A stretch of 64,000 nt of DNA from Schistocerca nitens (taxonomy: Eukaryota > Arthropoda > Insecta > Orthoptera > Acrididae): NCBI RefSeq assembly GCF_023898315.1, contig NC_064614.1:377641348-377705347 (forward strand). Reading direction: 5' to 3'. The notes under the pieces were generated by a model. It did no database searches. It saw only the letters and a program-made list of their open reading frames with translations, and was not told where the DNA came from. This document shows positions 45,703 to 56,781 of the stretch, one piece after another. Positions within the stretch are counted from its first letter, which is position 1. Every line of letters begins with the position of its first letter. Made by a program: the position numbers and the translations under genes.

Positions 45703-46285
45703 TATTTATAAGTAACAATTACACACTGTTGAACAAGTATTATGAACTGATGTAAATTTGTATGCTACCGTACAAAGACATAAATAGCAAAATAAACATT
45801 TTGTAAAGTATAATAGCTGTAAACAGCGATCTTGTGTGTCATTTGAAATAAAACGCCAATCTATAAGCGTTTTCTGTAAGCGATAATTTTCACGTCTAGA
45901 AATATTGACTCCTTCTGGCACACCCTGTATAGCTTACATGTATAGGGCAACCTACGTGTGGACAAACGACCAAACGGTTAACGAACAGTGATTGACTTTG
46001 TCACTAGTCCATATCTCTCTCTTTCATTGCCGACGACGAAGTATGTGGCTATTCCCGAAAGGGTAACTTCTTTATCCAGCTACCGCCAATTCTTATCCAC
46101 AAAAAAAAAAAAAAAAACATCGTCCGAACAGTCATTGAAGGCCCCTTCTGTACCGACAAGCCGCCGTGTCATTCTCAGCCCTTAGTCGTCACCAGATGCG
46201 GATACCGAGGGGCAGGTGGTTGGCACACCTCTCTGTCGGCCATTCTCAGGTTTTGTGACCAGTGCCGCTACTTCTCAGTCAAGTA
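45703..46285. other. no recognised feature
   Basis: Contains a 17-A run at about 46101-46117; no assigned element. Confidence 0.35.
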
Positions 46286-46477
46286 GTTAGATCACGTCGT
46301 AAGGCACAGCTTAAGTGATAACTTGACATCTGACTGGTATTGCTATTTCCATCAACCAAATATCAATATTCCACGGTCAAATAATTTTTGCTCAGAAAGG
46401 AAATCGATGCCACAGTTTATACATCGCAGAATATATGGGAGCTACGCTCAGCACTGTTTGCAATCCGCGATGCAGCA
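46286..46477 (+). repeat. 192-bp direct repeat, left copy
   Basis: GTTAGATCACGTCGTAAGGC ... CCGCGATGCAGCA. Identical base for base, by my reading, to 47410-47601. No coding content is recognised. Confidence 0.9.
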
Positions 46478-47045
46478 ATTGGCCTCACAAGGGCTGAGTG
46501 TACCCCAACTGACAAGAGCACCATATAAACCCGGATGGTGACGCATCCGAGTGTTCGCCAGGACCGACAGAATTAAACTTCGGTTATCTGACGGGCACCA
46601 ATGTTACCGCTGCCGCAAGACCGTAATTCTTACCCACAGCCGTCCATTAATTTTTCTTTCCTGAAAACCCACTTGCTGCTAATCTCCTCCGCTGTCTTCC
46701 CTAAGAACGGGGTTATTTCGGTGGATGCATTCATTTAACTGTGTGCTGGTTGCAGCTGACACTTCAGCTGCAATCTGTCATTTTTGTCCAATACGTTCCC
46801 ATGCTAGGAAGATGTTGAGGGACTACACTGAGGAATGGCTATCCCACCAGCCTCCTTCTCTGAGACAGAACAGTGACACGAAGAAAGGATTTCAAACGGG
46901 CGCTCACCGATGCAAAGCTGTATATCGCCTTCATAGTAATTTCGAAGGTAGCCTGTCCGCTGGTGGAATCAATACTCTCTATTTTCTTAGATAGTCTTGA
47001 TCACTGTGAAATTTATATCAGAAACCAAATATAAATAATACCGAG
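46478..47045. other. no recognised feature
   Basis: Sequence between the direct repeats, left of the SINE. One 89-codon frame (46725-46994) has no recognisable domain. Confidence 0.35.
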
Positions 47046-47266
47046 GATGGAGGAACATTCGGATTTAACGTCCTGACGACATCTAGTTCATCAGAAACGG
47101 AGCGCAAATTGAATTGATCAAGGATGAGTAGGGAACTCGGTCGTGCCTTTTCAAAGGAACCATCCCGTCAGTTGTCTGGGGTGATTTCGAAAAATCACGA
47201 AAAACATAAATCAGGATGGCAGGATGCGAGTTCAGTGTGCTAACCACTGCGCCACCTCGCTCGGTA
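47046..47266 (-). mobile_element. second SINE family, copy 2
   Basis: Shares AAAGGAACCATCCCG and AAATCAGGATGG with the SINE at 10568-10760. It retains more of the tRNA-like end (GTGCTAACCACTGCGCCACC). Boundaries are approximate and no duplication was found. Confidence 0.65.
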
Positions 47267-47409
47267 CAGTTAATGCCTCACTTTTTCAGGTAATAAGGGC
47301 CAATTACAGCGAAGCGTTAGTGGCTACAGTTGCTGGACTCCATAAGTCGCTACTGTCAATCACTTACAAAATACCATAACATGAATTTCACGTAGAGATA
47401 ATAAGAACT

Positions 47410-47601
47410 GTTAGATCACGTCGTAAGGCACAGCTTAAGTGATAACTTGACATCTGACTGGTATTGCTATTTCCATCAACCAAATATCAATATTCCACGG
47501 TCAAATAATTTTTGCTCAGAAAGGAAATCGATGCCACAGTTTATACATCGCAGAATATATGGGAGCTACGCTCAGCACTGTTTGCAATCCGCGATGCAGC
47601 A
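47410..47601 (+). repeat. 192-bp direct repeat, right copy
   Basis: Perfect copy of 46286-46477; similarity continues for a few bases (CTTGG versus ATTGG) before diverging. The start-to-start distance is 1,124 bp. Confidence 0.9.
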
Positions 47602-47963
47602 CTTGGTCACTACGTAACCCATTTCAACATTTTTCAGTACCTGCCAAGCTAAATAAACGTCCCTTGTTCGTTTTAACATATTGCGGAGACGATAACTTCC
47701 CAAGTTCGTTGGAAAGAAGAAGTTTTCACATTTTTCAGACGTGAAAGAGAAGTACAAATGCCCTGCCAATTATTATGGCGTTGAGCACACGAGCTATCCA
47801 GGAGTGAATGTTGATCCAGTATTTCGTATCAGTCCGTGAAATTAGACAACTGCTTACTCGGATACAGCGTGAGTTCAGGAATCTATAAAGTTTACGTACG
47901 TTCCTTTTTCTCCTAAGATATTAAGGTGGTTAAGACAACTTCGGTAACGTTGAAGAGAGGACG

Positions 47964-48614
47964 CTAATCTTCAAGCTCCATACTGTAGGGTGACAACTTT
48001 ATTGCCGACGATGTCGTTACACCACAATTGTTACACCTACAGCAGGAAGGGCAACTATCGTCCATTTCAAACATTTCAGTCGTCCTTAACCACGAACGTA
48101 TGTTCTTCTTTGTGCTTTTGTTTCCACCGAATAAGGAACAATGTGATGCAGGAGTGTGTTTCGTGCCCCTTCCTGTCATCCTCTTCAAGGTTTTACGTGG
48201 TTTCGTTATATCGTTTATATTGAATCTTAGGGGAGTTCCTTTGGAATGGAAGTACCGACTTCCCTTCCCCCTCCTCGCACTATACGAGCTAGTGCATCCC
48301 TCCTTTCCTCCTTCCATTGTTCTTTCTTCTTCTCGCAGCCTTACAGCAACAATCCTGCGAACGCAGCTGACAATTAGTAAGGTGGAATGACAATCAGATA
48401 GAAACATTAATCGTTCAATAAGACAGTGTGAATTTTCTTTAGCCATTTGCATTGTGTTTACTTTAAGATCCTTCAAGATATAAGAGAAATTGTAAGTATT
48501 AGAAATATCTTGCGGAAATCCGATCTTACTTTCGACGAAAAACTTCGCTACCAGCCCTAGGAGTTCAGAATCAAGGTCTCTCATAACATATGGAATTTTA
48601 AAAGTGTTACTCAT
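47964..48614 (-). CDS. unidentified 216-codon frame
   Basis: An uninterrupted frame, ATG to stop, on the minus strand. I do not recognise the protein. The first ~90 residues are mixed helical-looking sequence. A very basic middle (residues ~95-175) follows, and then a Cys-rich patch near the end, CPSCCRCNNCG, which could be a small zinc-binding knot. A GTAAGG lies in frame after about codon 92 (near 48340), so the first part might be an exon with a 5' splice site, or the whole frame may be chance. No SINE, TIR or RT motif lies within it. It is the longest non-repetitive frame in the window. Confidence 0.3.
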   Translation of the reverse strand: MSNTFKIPYVMRDLDSELLGLVAKFFVESKIGFPQDISNTYNFSYILKDLKVNTMQMAKENSHCLIERLMFLSDCHSTLLIVSCVRRIVAVRLREEERTMEGGKEGCTSSYSARRGKGSRYFHSKGTPLRFNINDITKPRKTLKRMTGRGTKHTPASHCSLFGGNKSTKKNIRSWLRTTEMFEMDDSCPSCCRCNNCGVTTSSAIKLSPYSMELED

Positions 48615-48895
48615 AGAATTTTATTTTGGAACCAAGCACAGTATATCTTATTTGATAGAATCCGTTAGTTTGTACAGCCTACTCTCAATTTTTGACCTGG
48701 ACAACTGTACCGCTACATTTTACCATACTGCATGTTGTGTACTAGGCATTCCACTTGGCTGATAGCGCATTGGGTACCATCTCCATTCTCAATCTGTGTC
48801 GAAGCTAGTGACAAGTCAGTGAACAGCAATTAGTAATTGTGCAACGTACGAAAAACGTCAAAAACTTACACAGTTCCTCATGCAAGCACTTGACG
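48615..48895. other. no recognised feature
   Basis: AT-rich sequence upstream of the 216-codon frame. I see no convincing TATA/initiator pair for a minus-strand transcript. Confidence 0.3.
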
Positions 48896-49104
48896 GAAGC
48901 CGCGCGGAATTAGCCGAGTGGTCTAAGGCGCTGCAGTCATGGAATGTGTGGCTGGTTACGGCGGAGGTTCGAGTCCTCCCTCGGGCATGGGTGTGTATGT
49001 TTGTCCTTAAGATAATTTAGGTTAAGTAGTGTGTAAGCTTATGGACTGAAGACCTTAGCAGTTAAGTCCCATAAGATTTCACACACATTTGATTTTTGAA
49101 ATTG
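48896..49104 (+). mobile_element. tRNA-derived SINE, class B (Leu-like head)
   Basis: Complete class B head (GAATTAGCCGAGTGGTCTAA, B box GGTTCGAGTCC) and tail CCCATAAGATTTCACACAC. A short possible duplication (TTGACG) lies on both sides. Confidence 0.82.
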
Positions 49105-49357
49105 ACGCAATCTTGGTAGCCCAGTTGTACTATCTATCCTGTGAAGCTACTCCCACATTCGTGGTGTAGTGTGAATTTCGTCCGTTGAAATGACAAACAC
49201 TTGGTGTTTGATAATAATTTATTCGTCAGATAATTTAAGGGAGTGAAGGAACTACTGGATACACTCAATGCATATTCTGCCATCGCTGTGAAAGTACCCT
49301 AACAGCTCCAACTAAAGTTGGTGCCTCAAAACATATACCGTCGGAGTATATCACTCC

Positions 49358-49554
49358 AAGCCGGCCGGAGTTGCCGAGAGGTTCTAGGCGCTTCAGTCTG
49401 GAACCGCACGACCGCTACTGTCGCAGGTTCGCATCCTGTCTCGGGCATGGTTGTGTGTGATGTCCGTAGGTTAGTTAGGTTTAAGTAGTTCTAAGTTCTG
49501 GGGGACTGATGACCTCAGAAGTTAAGTCCCATAGTGCTCAGAGCCATTTGAACC
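49358..49554 (+). mobile_element. tRNA-derived SINE, class A
   Basis: Head GCCGGCCGGAGTTGCCGAG. B box changed to GGTTCGCATCC. Imperfect duplication TATATCACTCC (49347-49357) and ATATAACACTCC (49555-49566). Confidence 0.86.
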
Positions 49555-49566
49555 ATATAACACTCC

Positions 49567-51002
49567 TACGCCGTATATGGGTAGTAACTGAGCAGGGAAA
49601 TCTGGAGTAATTTCAAGCAAACTTGGGACACGAATGAGTCACTACACTGACGTGAGACAACGCTAGCAACAAGAGGAGCTGGATTAGGTCTGGAAAGGGG
49701 GAGACACGTAACTCCGAAACGCCTGGTATAATTTCAAATACGGTAGACACAGCACTAACTATCTGAAAAAATTATTGCGGTTGTTAGAGTCCCACAGCAG
49801 ACAATGGATGGATGTTGTGTAAGTAAGGCTATCACACTTGAAAATGATTGAAAAGAACGAAAATTGCTGTCGACTCTATAGTTTTGGGTGTCGCTGGACT
49901 AATTGGTGGCAGTTACGATCCCATTTAAGGTGATCTAGTTTATGAAAAGAAGTATGAATTTCCTGCAAAAAATTGTAAAGTAATAGAATCTATTGACACT
50001 GCAAGCTTTCAGTGCGAATTTCACTAATAAAAATCTATTGTTATCAACCATGTGGAACCGTCACCTTGAAATAACATTTCAATTAGTTTTCTGCTCGTCC
50101 TCGTCAGGCGAAGATAACGATTGCAAGACTCGTTGAAACATTACTTCAGGACGACGTTGTCATTTGACTGATAACTCGAGAAGATTTGTTCAGGCATTAG
50201 ACTTCTGTCCAACATTCTGAAAGAACTAATGGTTGAATCACTCATTTTCTGCATCTGATAAAAATTTATGGGGTCATGGTTAGATAATCAACTATTTTCA
50301 AAGATTAGTTGCCAAAAACTGTAAAGTGTGTCCGAGATATTCTCGAACCTCCCTAGATAAAAAAAAAAAGATTTGTAAACTGGAACACTCATACACTGTG
50401 TGTGCTGCTGAAATTTATCTGTCGCATCGTGTCTTACACAGAGATCGATTTATCTCCGCTTCCACCCTCACATCTTCCGCAGTATATCAGGACCTGTACT
50501 TCGAATGTTTCAACATCAGTTCTGTGCAGTGCTTTCTTAGTGTTGTACTGGCGTTGAGCCACATTGGTAGCAGACTGTTATATCTACATATTTACCAACT
50601 TCCACAGATTCAATCTATGCCATGTTGATTATCCGCGAGCAACGTTTGCTCTTATTTCTGAACCCATCGATCGACTCCTGTTATGGTGTCTGCTACGTTA
50701 GCATATTATGTTGAAGTTGTTAGCTAGGTGACCGGCCTAAGTCAGTGCGTGCATTGGCACGCAGATGTTGGGCACGCTTTGCAAGTTTTGATGGAGAAAG
50801 AAGCTGTGTATTCTTCCTATTTTGTTCTTGGATGTGATAGAGACAGGGTGTACTTTCTTACGGTGTGAAATGGTAGGCTATTAAAAGCGGCTGCGTTTGT
50901 ACATACTGTGGAAGAGAAAGAAAGCTATAGTGGTTCCCGCAAATGCGGTACGGTAAATCAGTTTTCTGTCTGTCTATGAATTGTAGTTAATTCGTGATTA
51001 TA
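49567..51002. other. no recognised feature
   Basis: Frames of up to 100 codons only (50326-50628, unidentified). No repeat that I recognise. Confidence 0.35.
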
Positions 51003-51938
51003 CAGGGTGATTCAAAAAGAATACCACAACTTTAAAAATGTGCATTTAATGAAAGAAACATAATATAACCTTCTGTTATACATCATTACAAAGAGTATTT
51101 AAAAAGGTTTTTTTTCACTCAAAAACAAGTTAAGAGATGTTCAATATGGCCCCCTCCAGACACTCGAGCAATATCAACCCGATACTCCAACTCGTTCCAC
51201 ACTCTCTGTAGCATATCAGGCGTAACAGTTTGGATAGCTGCTGTTATTTCTCGTTTCAAATCATCAATGGTGGCTGGGAGAGGTGGCCAAAACACCATAT
51301 CCTTAACATACCCCCATAAGAAAAAATCGCAAGGGGTAAGATCAGGGCTTCTTGGAGGCCAGTGATGAAGTGCTCTGTCACGGGCTGCCTGGCGGCCGAT
51401 CCATCGCCTCGGGTAGTTGACGTTCAGGTAGTTACGGACAGATAAGTGCCAATGTGGTGGCGCTCCATCCTGCTGAAATATGAATTTGCAGCTCTCTGCT
51501 AGCTCTGCGAGTCGATTTTCCTGGGCTGCGAACAAATGCTTGCTGGATGCGTGCTACATTTTCATCACTCGTTCTCGGCCGTCCAGAACTTTTCCCTTTG
51601 CACAAACACCCATTCTCTGTAAACTGTTTATACCAACGTTTAATACACCACCTATCAGGAGGTTTAACACCATACTTCGTTCGAAATGCACGCTGAACAA
51701 CTGTCGTCGATTCACTTCTGCCGTACTCAATAACACAAAAAGCTTTCTGTTGAGCGATCGCCTTCTTAGCATCAACTGACGCTGACGCCTAGTCAACAGC
51801 GCCTCAAGCGAACAAATGTACAACTAAATGAAACTTTATAGCTCCCTTAATTCGCCGACAGATAGTGCTTAGCTCTGCCTTTTGTCGTTGCAGAGTTTTA
51901 AATTCCTAAAGTTGTGGTATTCTTTTTGAATCACCCTG
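51003..51938 (-). mobile_element. mariner-type element, internally deleted, perfect TIRs
   Basis: 936 bp flanked by TA (51001-51002, 51939-51940). The terminal inverted repeats are identical for 32 bp, beginning CAGGGTGATTCAAAAAGAAT. The minus strand encodes two transposase segments joined out of frame at an internal deletion. Confidence 0.93.
51119..51830 (-). pseudogene. mariner-type transposase with catalytic-core deletion
   Basis: On the minus strand the N-terminal DNA-binding domain reads, in one frame, AFCVIEYGRSESTTVVQRAF, RWCIKRWYKQF and GCLCKGKSSGRP (51770-51550). Near 51487 it jumps into a second frame (51119-51535) with the second catalytic Asp in FIFQQDGAPPHW and the third region PPRSPDLTPCDFFLWGY, then a normal C-terminus. 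Everything around the first catalytic Asp has been deleted, so it cannot be active. Intact ends could still be mobilised by a full-length relative. Confidence 0.88.
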
Positions 51939-51940
51939 TA

Positions 51941-52499
51941 TTTAGCAAGTTGGTATACCATTCACCAAATACGTTCTGCATCTTACATGATTTTCAAATG
52001 TAGGCTGTAGAATTGATGTTTTGGTGGCCATGTTGAGAGTAGCACACGTTTCGCGTAACTTTAATCTGTGTGGTCAATGTGAAACTTTTACATTCTTCAG
52101 GCACAATAATAATTGCATGGTTGGTGGACATCTCATACCTTTATTGCAAGTTCCGGCTTTTCATAAATTCAGTTAAATGAGTTGTAGTATACGTTTCGTG
52201 AGATAACGAACGTGAGAAACCTTAAAGGCGCTGTTACCTTATGAGGAAGTATCTAAACTAAATGTTGCAGCGTCTAATAATTCAAGCAAGGTTTCACTCA
52301 GTAACACTACTTAACTCTCGCAATTAGAAATACTTTCACATAACTGAGGGTAAGCTTCTCTCTAGATCTTCGAGAAGGTAGCAGCACCACATTCTGATTA
52401 AAGTTTTGTGATAATGTATTATCACAAGCTCACCAAGACGAAGTGTAACAACTCTATAAATGACTGCACAAGTTTGGATCTACCGGTATATCTTGCTAT
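51941..52499. other. no recognised feature
   Basis: AT-rich spacer right of the mariner element. Confidence 0.35.
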
Positions 52500-52800
52500 C
52501 CAGGGAACAAATAAATGTTCTTAGGGAGGTTCAATTTGGTTTCAGCAAAGGGAAAGTCAATCAGTGGATAATATGAAATCATTTGAGGTATCAAATAGAA
52601 TCTCCCATGCGCTATTACATTATCAGTGCCTGAAGAAGCTGAACTCAGGATAGTCACATAGCATTATAATACTTTATGTGACCCTACTAATTTCGGAAAA
52701 GGGAAACGTTATGAGCGATTTAGTAACCAATTAAGCACTTTAGAACACAGTAGACTTAAATTTTTAGTATACAGGCATAACAGAACAAGGGAGCTGATTA
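52500..52800 (+). pseudogene. decayed LINE reverse-transcriptase segment
   Basis: VQFGFSKGKSINQW (52530-52575), the early RT motif usually read FGFRKGKST, is followed in a second frame by SNRISHALLHYQCLKKL. Too short and broken for a firm family. Confidence 0.4.
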
Positions 52801-52839
52801 TTCACCGTACTGAGTTGCCCTGCGCGGTAGGGTCCGGGA

Positions 52840-53334
52840 TAAAAATGGTTCAAATTGCTCTAAACACTATGAGACTTAACATCTGAGGTCATCAGTCCCC
52901 TAGATTTAGAACTTCACTGTACATGCTTCAGTACAAATGCAGTTGCTAACCAAGCCTGCAGATTGCGCTGTTGTTTCACCACGAACAGCACCTGTCCTCA
53001 GTACACTGGAAATGTCAGTCGTGGTCAAAAGAGCGTCCTGTGTAACTGTAACTGCATTACGTCGGAGCCAACTGAATTCAAACGTGGCCTAATATAAGGT
53101 TCTCGTATGGTGGGGTGCTTCCGTAACCAAGGTTCAAATGGTTCAAATGGCTCTGAGCACTATGGGACTTAACGTCTGATGTCATCACTCCACTAGAACT
53201 TAGAACTAATTAAACCTAACTAACCTAAGGACATCACACACATCCATGCCCGAGGCAGGATTAGAACCTGCTACCGTAGCAGCAGCGCGGTTCCGGACTG
53301 AAGCGCCTAGAACCGCTCAGCCACAGCGGCCGGC
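52840..53334 (-). mobile_element. SINE-Tc1-SINE composite insertion
   Basis: A truncated SINE tail (52840-52914), a 216-bp piece of Tc1-like family C (52915-53130) and a full SINE (53131-53334) stand in succession between one perfect 9-bp duplication, GGTCCGGGA, at 52831-52839 and 53335-53343. The Tc1 piece closely matches 56093-56309. The three parts may have inserted as one template-switched unit. Confidence 0.75.
53131..53334 (-). mobile_element. tRNA-derived SINE, class A
   Basis: Minus-strand copy with a doubled GGTTCAAATGGTTCAAATGG start. The head end CAGCGGCCGGC is intact. The B box is damaged (GGATTAGAACC on the plus strand). Confidence 0.88.
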
Positions 53335-53343
53335 GGTCCGGGA

Positions 53344-53810
53344 CACACAGTTGCTATTTCAGTAGGGCTGGATATGTTGCTGAACAACGCTGAATCCAAC
53401 TACCTACATGTTATGTTGTTCATGAAGAAATCTATGTTTCACAGTAGCAAAACGCCCTATCTCTCTGTCTTGGTGTAACCTCAGTAATCCGTTGTCGTGG
53501 AGCTGAAGTATTATACACATTTACCATTATGTCTACGTAAGAATTACCATTCATCATATACACAGAGACAGGTATTGCGATGGCATCCCAGCCTATACCA
53601 AAACTGGAGGCTGGTACTTTGGCAACTCTTGCACACCAACAGTGCTCTTCGTCAGCCTGAAAGCAGGGATACCAAAAACAACTATTTATTTCCGAAATTG
53701 TGTAAGAAATGGTACGAGAATTTTTTGGACACCCTGTTTATCAATAATGAAAGAACTTTTCTGCCTGTCTAGGCAGTTCCTTTCAATTGCAGTGCACTAA
53801 GTGGGGCAGA
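53344..53810. other. no recognised feature
   Basis: Frame 53497-53772 (91 codons) is unidentified. No repeat recognised. Confidence 0.35.
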
Positions 53811-53811
53811 T

Positions 53812-54335
53812 TTTTTTCTTTTTTTTAAAAAAAAAACTTCTTTATTAATACAAGAGTGTTAACTTACAAAAGAGCGTCCCAGCAGACAGACCGGTATCCA
53901 GTGGTGTCCAGCGAAGGAGGTGGCGCGGGGCGCGGCATTGCGGCGACTCGCGGGATCCGGCGGGCAGCAGGCGAGAGCTCGTTAATCTGGCCGTTAATGA
54001 CCTCTGGGAAGTCCCGGCGGAGGCGGAGGTGGAGGTGGCTGGCCCCGGTTTCCATAACAATCCAGCCGGCGCCCCCCAGGCGGCGCGAGGTGGGCGTAAT
54101 GCGGCAAACACGCCGCACCAGCAGCCACGGCACGCGTGTCCTGCCGACTCCCCTGCCCCCGCCGCCCGTACCGACAGCTGGAGCGCATCCCCAGGCGCGG
54201 CTCTGGCCTTCCGGAGAGCTCTGCTCTGCTCTACGGTCCTGTGCTGTGCTGTGTTGTGCTGCGTTGCGTTCGCTGCGGCTGCGGCCACAGACCTACCGGC
54301 TGTCGTGCGGGAGGCATCGTCTCAGGGGAGCCTTT
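53812..54335 (-). other. CpG-rich block with downstream poly(A) signal
   Basis: Very GC- and CpG-rich from about 53870 to 54335, against AT-rich surroundings. On the minus strand it is followed by AATAAA (about 53841-53846) and then an A-rich tract (53812-53827), the arrangement of a mature mRNA 3' end or a retrocopy. Frames of 90-164 codons exist in all phases, which high GC alone produces; none has a recognisable domain (for example MAAAAANATQHNTAQHRTVE at 54288 on the minus strand). Confidence 0.35.
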
Positions 54336-54476
54336 CAGACAACGATTTAGCTCCAGCAAAAACAAACCAAACAGACCCTCTTTTTGTCTAATTTTCTACC
54401 AATGGACTGAATACCAACGCACTTCTGCTTCCATTAAAGGTAGCAACATGCATTAATCTAATATTGTTAAACTACG

Positions 54477-54695
54477 GCCAGCCGGTGTGGCCGAGCGGTC
54501 CTAGGCGCTTCAGTCTGGTACCGCGCGATCGCTACGGTCGCAGGTTCGAATCCTGCCTCGGGCATCGACGTGTGTGATGTCCTTAGGTTAGTTACTTTTA
54601 AGTAGTTCTAAGTTCTAGGGGACTGATGACCTCAGATGTTAAGTCCCATAGTGCTCAGAGCTATTTGAACCATTTTTTTCTTTTTTTTTTTTTTG
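54477..54695 (+). mobile_element. tRNA-derived SINE, class A, with T-rich tail
   Basis: Head CGGCCAGCCGGTGTGGCCGA. Intact B box GGTTCGAATCC. The tail ends in CCATTTTTTTC followed by a T run to about 54695. Duplication not clear. Confidence 0.85.
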
Positions 54696-54699
54696 GGTG

Positions 54700-56094
54700 A
54701 ACTAAAAGGTTGGACAAAAATATGGGAACACCGCAAGAAGGTAAACAGGCAGAATAAGGTGCTGCTGTTGACAACGTCTTTATAAGACAACAAGCTTCTG
54801 GCGCAGTTGTTAGATCGCTTACTGCTATTACAATGGCAGGTTAGGATGCTTTAAGTGGGTTTAAACGTGGCGTTATAGTTGGCGCATGAGTTTGAACATG
54901 GTGTTATAGTCGGCACACGAGCGATAGGACACACCATCTGCGAGGTAGCGATGAAGAGGGGATATTCCCGTACGACCATTTCACGAGTGTACCCTGAATA
55001 TCAGGAATCCGGTAAAACATCAAATTACCGACATCGCGGCGGCCGGAGAAAGATGCTGCAAGAATGGAACCAGTGACGACAGAAAAGAATTGTTCAACAT
55101 GACAGAAGTGCAACCCGCCCTGCAAATTGCTGCAGATTTCAACGAGTGTCAGCGTGCGAATCATCATCGATATGGGCTTTCTGAGCAGTACCTTTGATGA
55201 CTGCACGACACAAAGCTTTACGCAACCTCTCTGCCCGTCAAAAATCTTCAAATGGTTCTAAGCACAATGGGACTTAAAATCTGAGGTCATCAGTTCTCTA
55301 CACTTAGAACTAATTAAACCTAACTGACCTAAGGATATCACACACATTTTTGCCCGAGGCAGGATTCGAACCTCCGACCGTAGCAGAAGCGCGGTTCCGC
55401 ACTGAAGCACCTAGAACCGCTCGGCCACATCGGCCGGACTATGCCCGTTAACACCGACATTCCACTGTTGATGATTGGAAACATGTTGCCTGGTCGGAAG
55501 AGTCTCGTTTCAAATTCTGTCGAGCGGATGGACTTGTATGGGTATGGAGAAAAGTTGATGAATCCATGGACTCTGCATGTCAGCAGGGGACTGTTCAAGC
55601 AGATGGAGGCTCTGTAATTGTTCGGGGTGTGTGCAGTTGGAGTGATATGCGACCCCTCATACATCTAGGTACGAGTCTGACAGTGACACTTACGTAAGCA
55701 TCCTGTCTGATTACTTGCATCCATTCATGTCCGTTGTGTATTCCGACGGACTTGGGCAATTACAGCAAGACAATCCGACACTCGACACGTCCAGAACTGC
55801 TACAGAGTGGCTCCAGTAAGACTCTCCTGAGTTTAAACACTTCCTCTGGCTACCAGACTCCGCAGACATGAAGATTATTGAACATATCTGGGATGCTTTG
55901 CAACGTGCTGTTCAGAAAAGGTCTCCACCCCCTCGTGCTGTTACGGATTTATTGACAGCCTTGCAGGATTCATGGCGTCTATTCCCTTAGTCATCAGTAG
56001 AGTAGATGCCACGTTGTTTTGCGGTACTTCTGCACGCTCGCGGGGCCCTACATGGTATTAGGCAAGTCTTCCAGTTTCTTTTGGCTCTTCAGTG
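54700..56094 (+). mobile_element. Tc1-like element B, copy 2, with SINE insertion
   Basis: Parallels the copy at 28673-29625 (GGCGCAGTTGTTAGATC; ATCGATATGGGCTTTC). It is interrupted by the SINE at 55242-55441. The right terminal repeat is present: inverted, ACACTGAAGAGCCAAAAGAA, matching the left end of copy 1 at 27204. Transposase traces include an HTH region near 54950 (AMKRGYSRTTISRVY) and DAL-QRAVQ-like codons near 55890; there are many stops. TA at 56093-56094 is shared with the next element. Confidence 0.72.
55242..55441 (-). mobile_element. tRNA-derived SINE, class A
   Basis: Minus-strand copy between TGCCCGTCAA (55232-55241) and TGCCCGTTAA (55442-55451), within Tc1-like copy B2. Confidence 0.86.
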
Positions 56095-56781
56095 TACATG
56101 CTTCAGTATAAATACAGTTGATAACTAAGCCTGCAGATTGCGCTGCTGTATTTCACCACGAACAGCACCTGTCCTCAGTACACTGGAAGTGTCAGTCGTC
56201 GTCAAAAAGCGTCCTGTGTAACTGTAACTGCATTACGTCGGAGCCAACTGAATTCAAACGTGGCCTAATTGATGGTTCTCGTATGGTGGGTGCTTCCGTA
56301 ACCAAGGGAGCCGAAGTGTTTGGTGTCTCTAGAGGTACCGTATCGAAGATTTATACAACATGAAGGAAAAGCGGAAAAACACTACCCGCTAAGTTACAAT
56401 GGGGACGAAGGAGTTTGTTGAGTGATCGTGTCAGACGGTCATTGAAAGAGGATTGTGACGAAAAATAAGATGACGACAGCTGCAAAAGTTACTGCAGAAC
56501 TAAATGTCGTACTTGCAAACCCTGTCGGCACTAAAACAACATTTAGGTGCTTATAACCAGGGAATTGCAGGGCAAGCTGGAATTGTAAGACTACTCACCG
56601 CTAATGCAAACGCCTTTGTCAGAAAAACCTCTCACCGAAGGCATAAAACCTGGACTGTGGACCAGTGGAAGAAAGTCATTTGCTCGGATAAGTCTTTTTT
56701 CACACCATTTCCAACTTCCGGCGTAGAGTGAAACACGATGGGTTTTTGGTGATGATTTGGGCAGTGATACAGTGATGTTAA

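Noticed and set aside
46286..47601. Direct repeats as LTRs of a small retrotransposon
   Set aside because: The left copy lacks the leading TG, and neither a primer site nor a polypurine tract is visible beside the copies.
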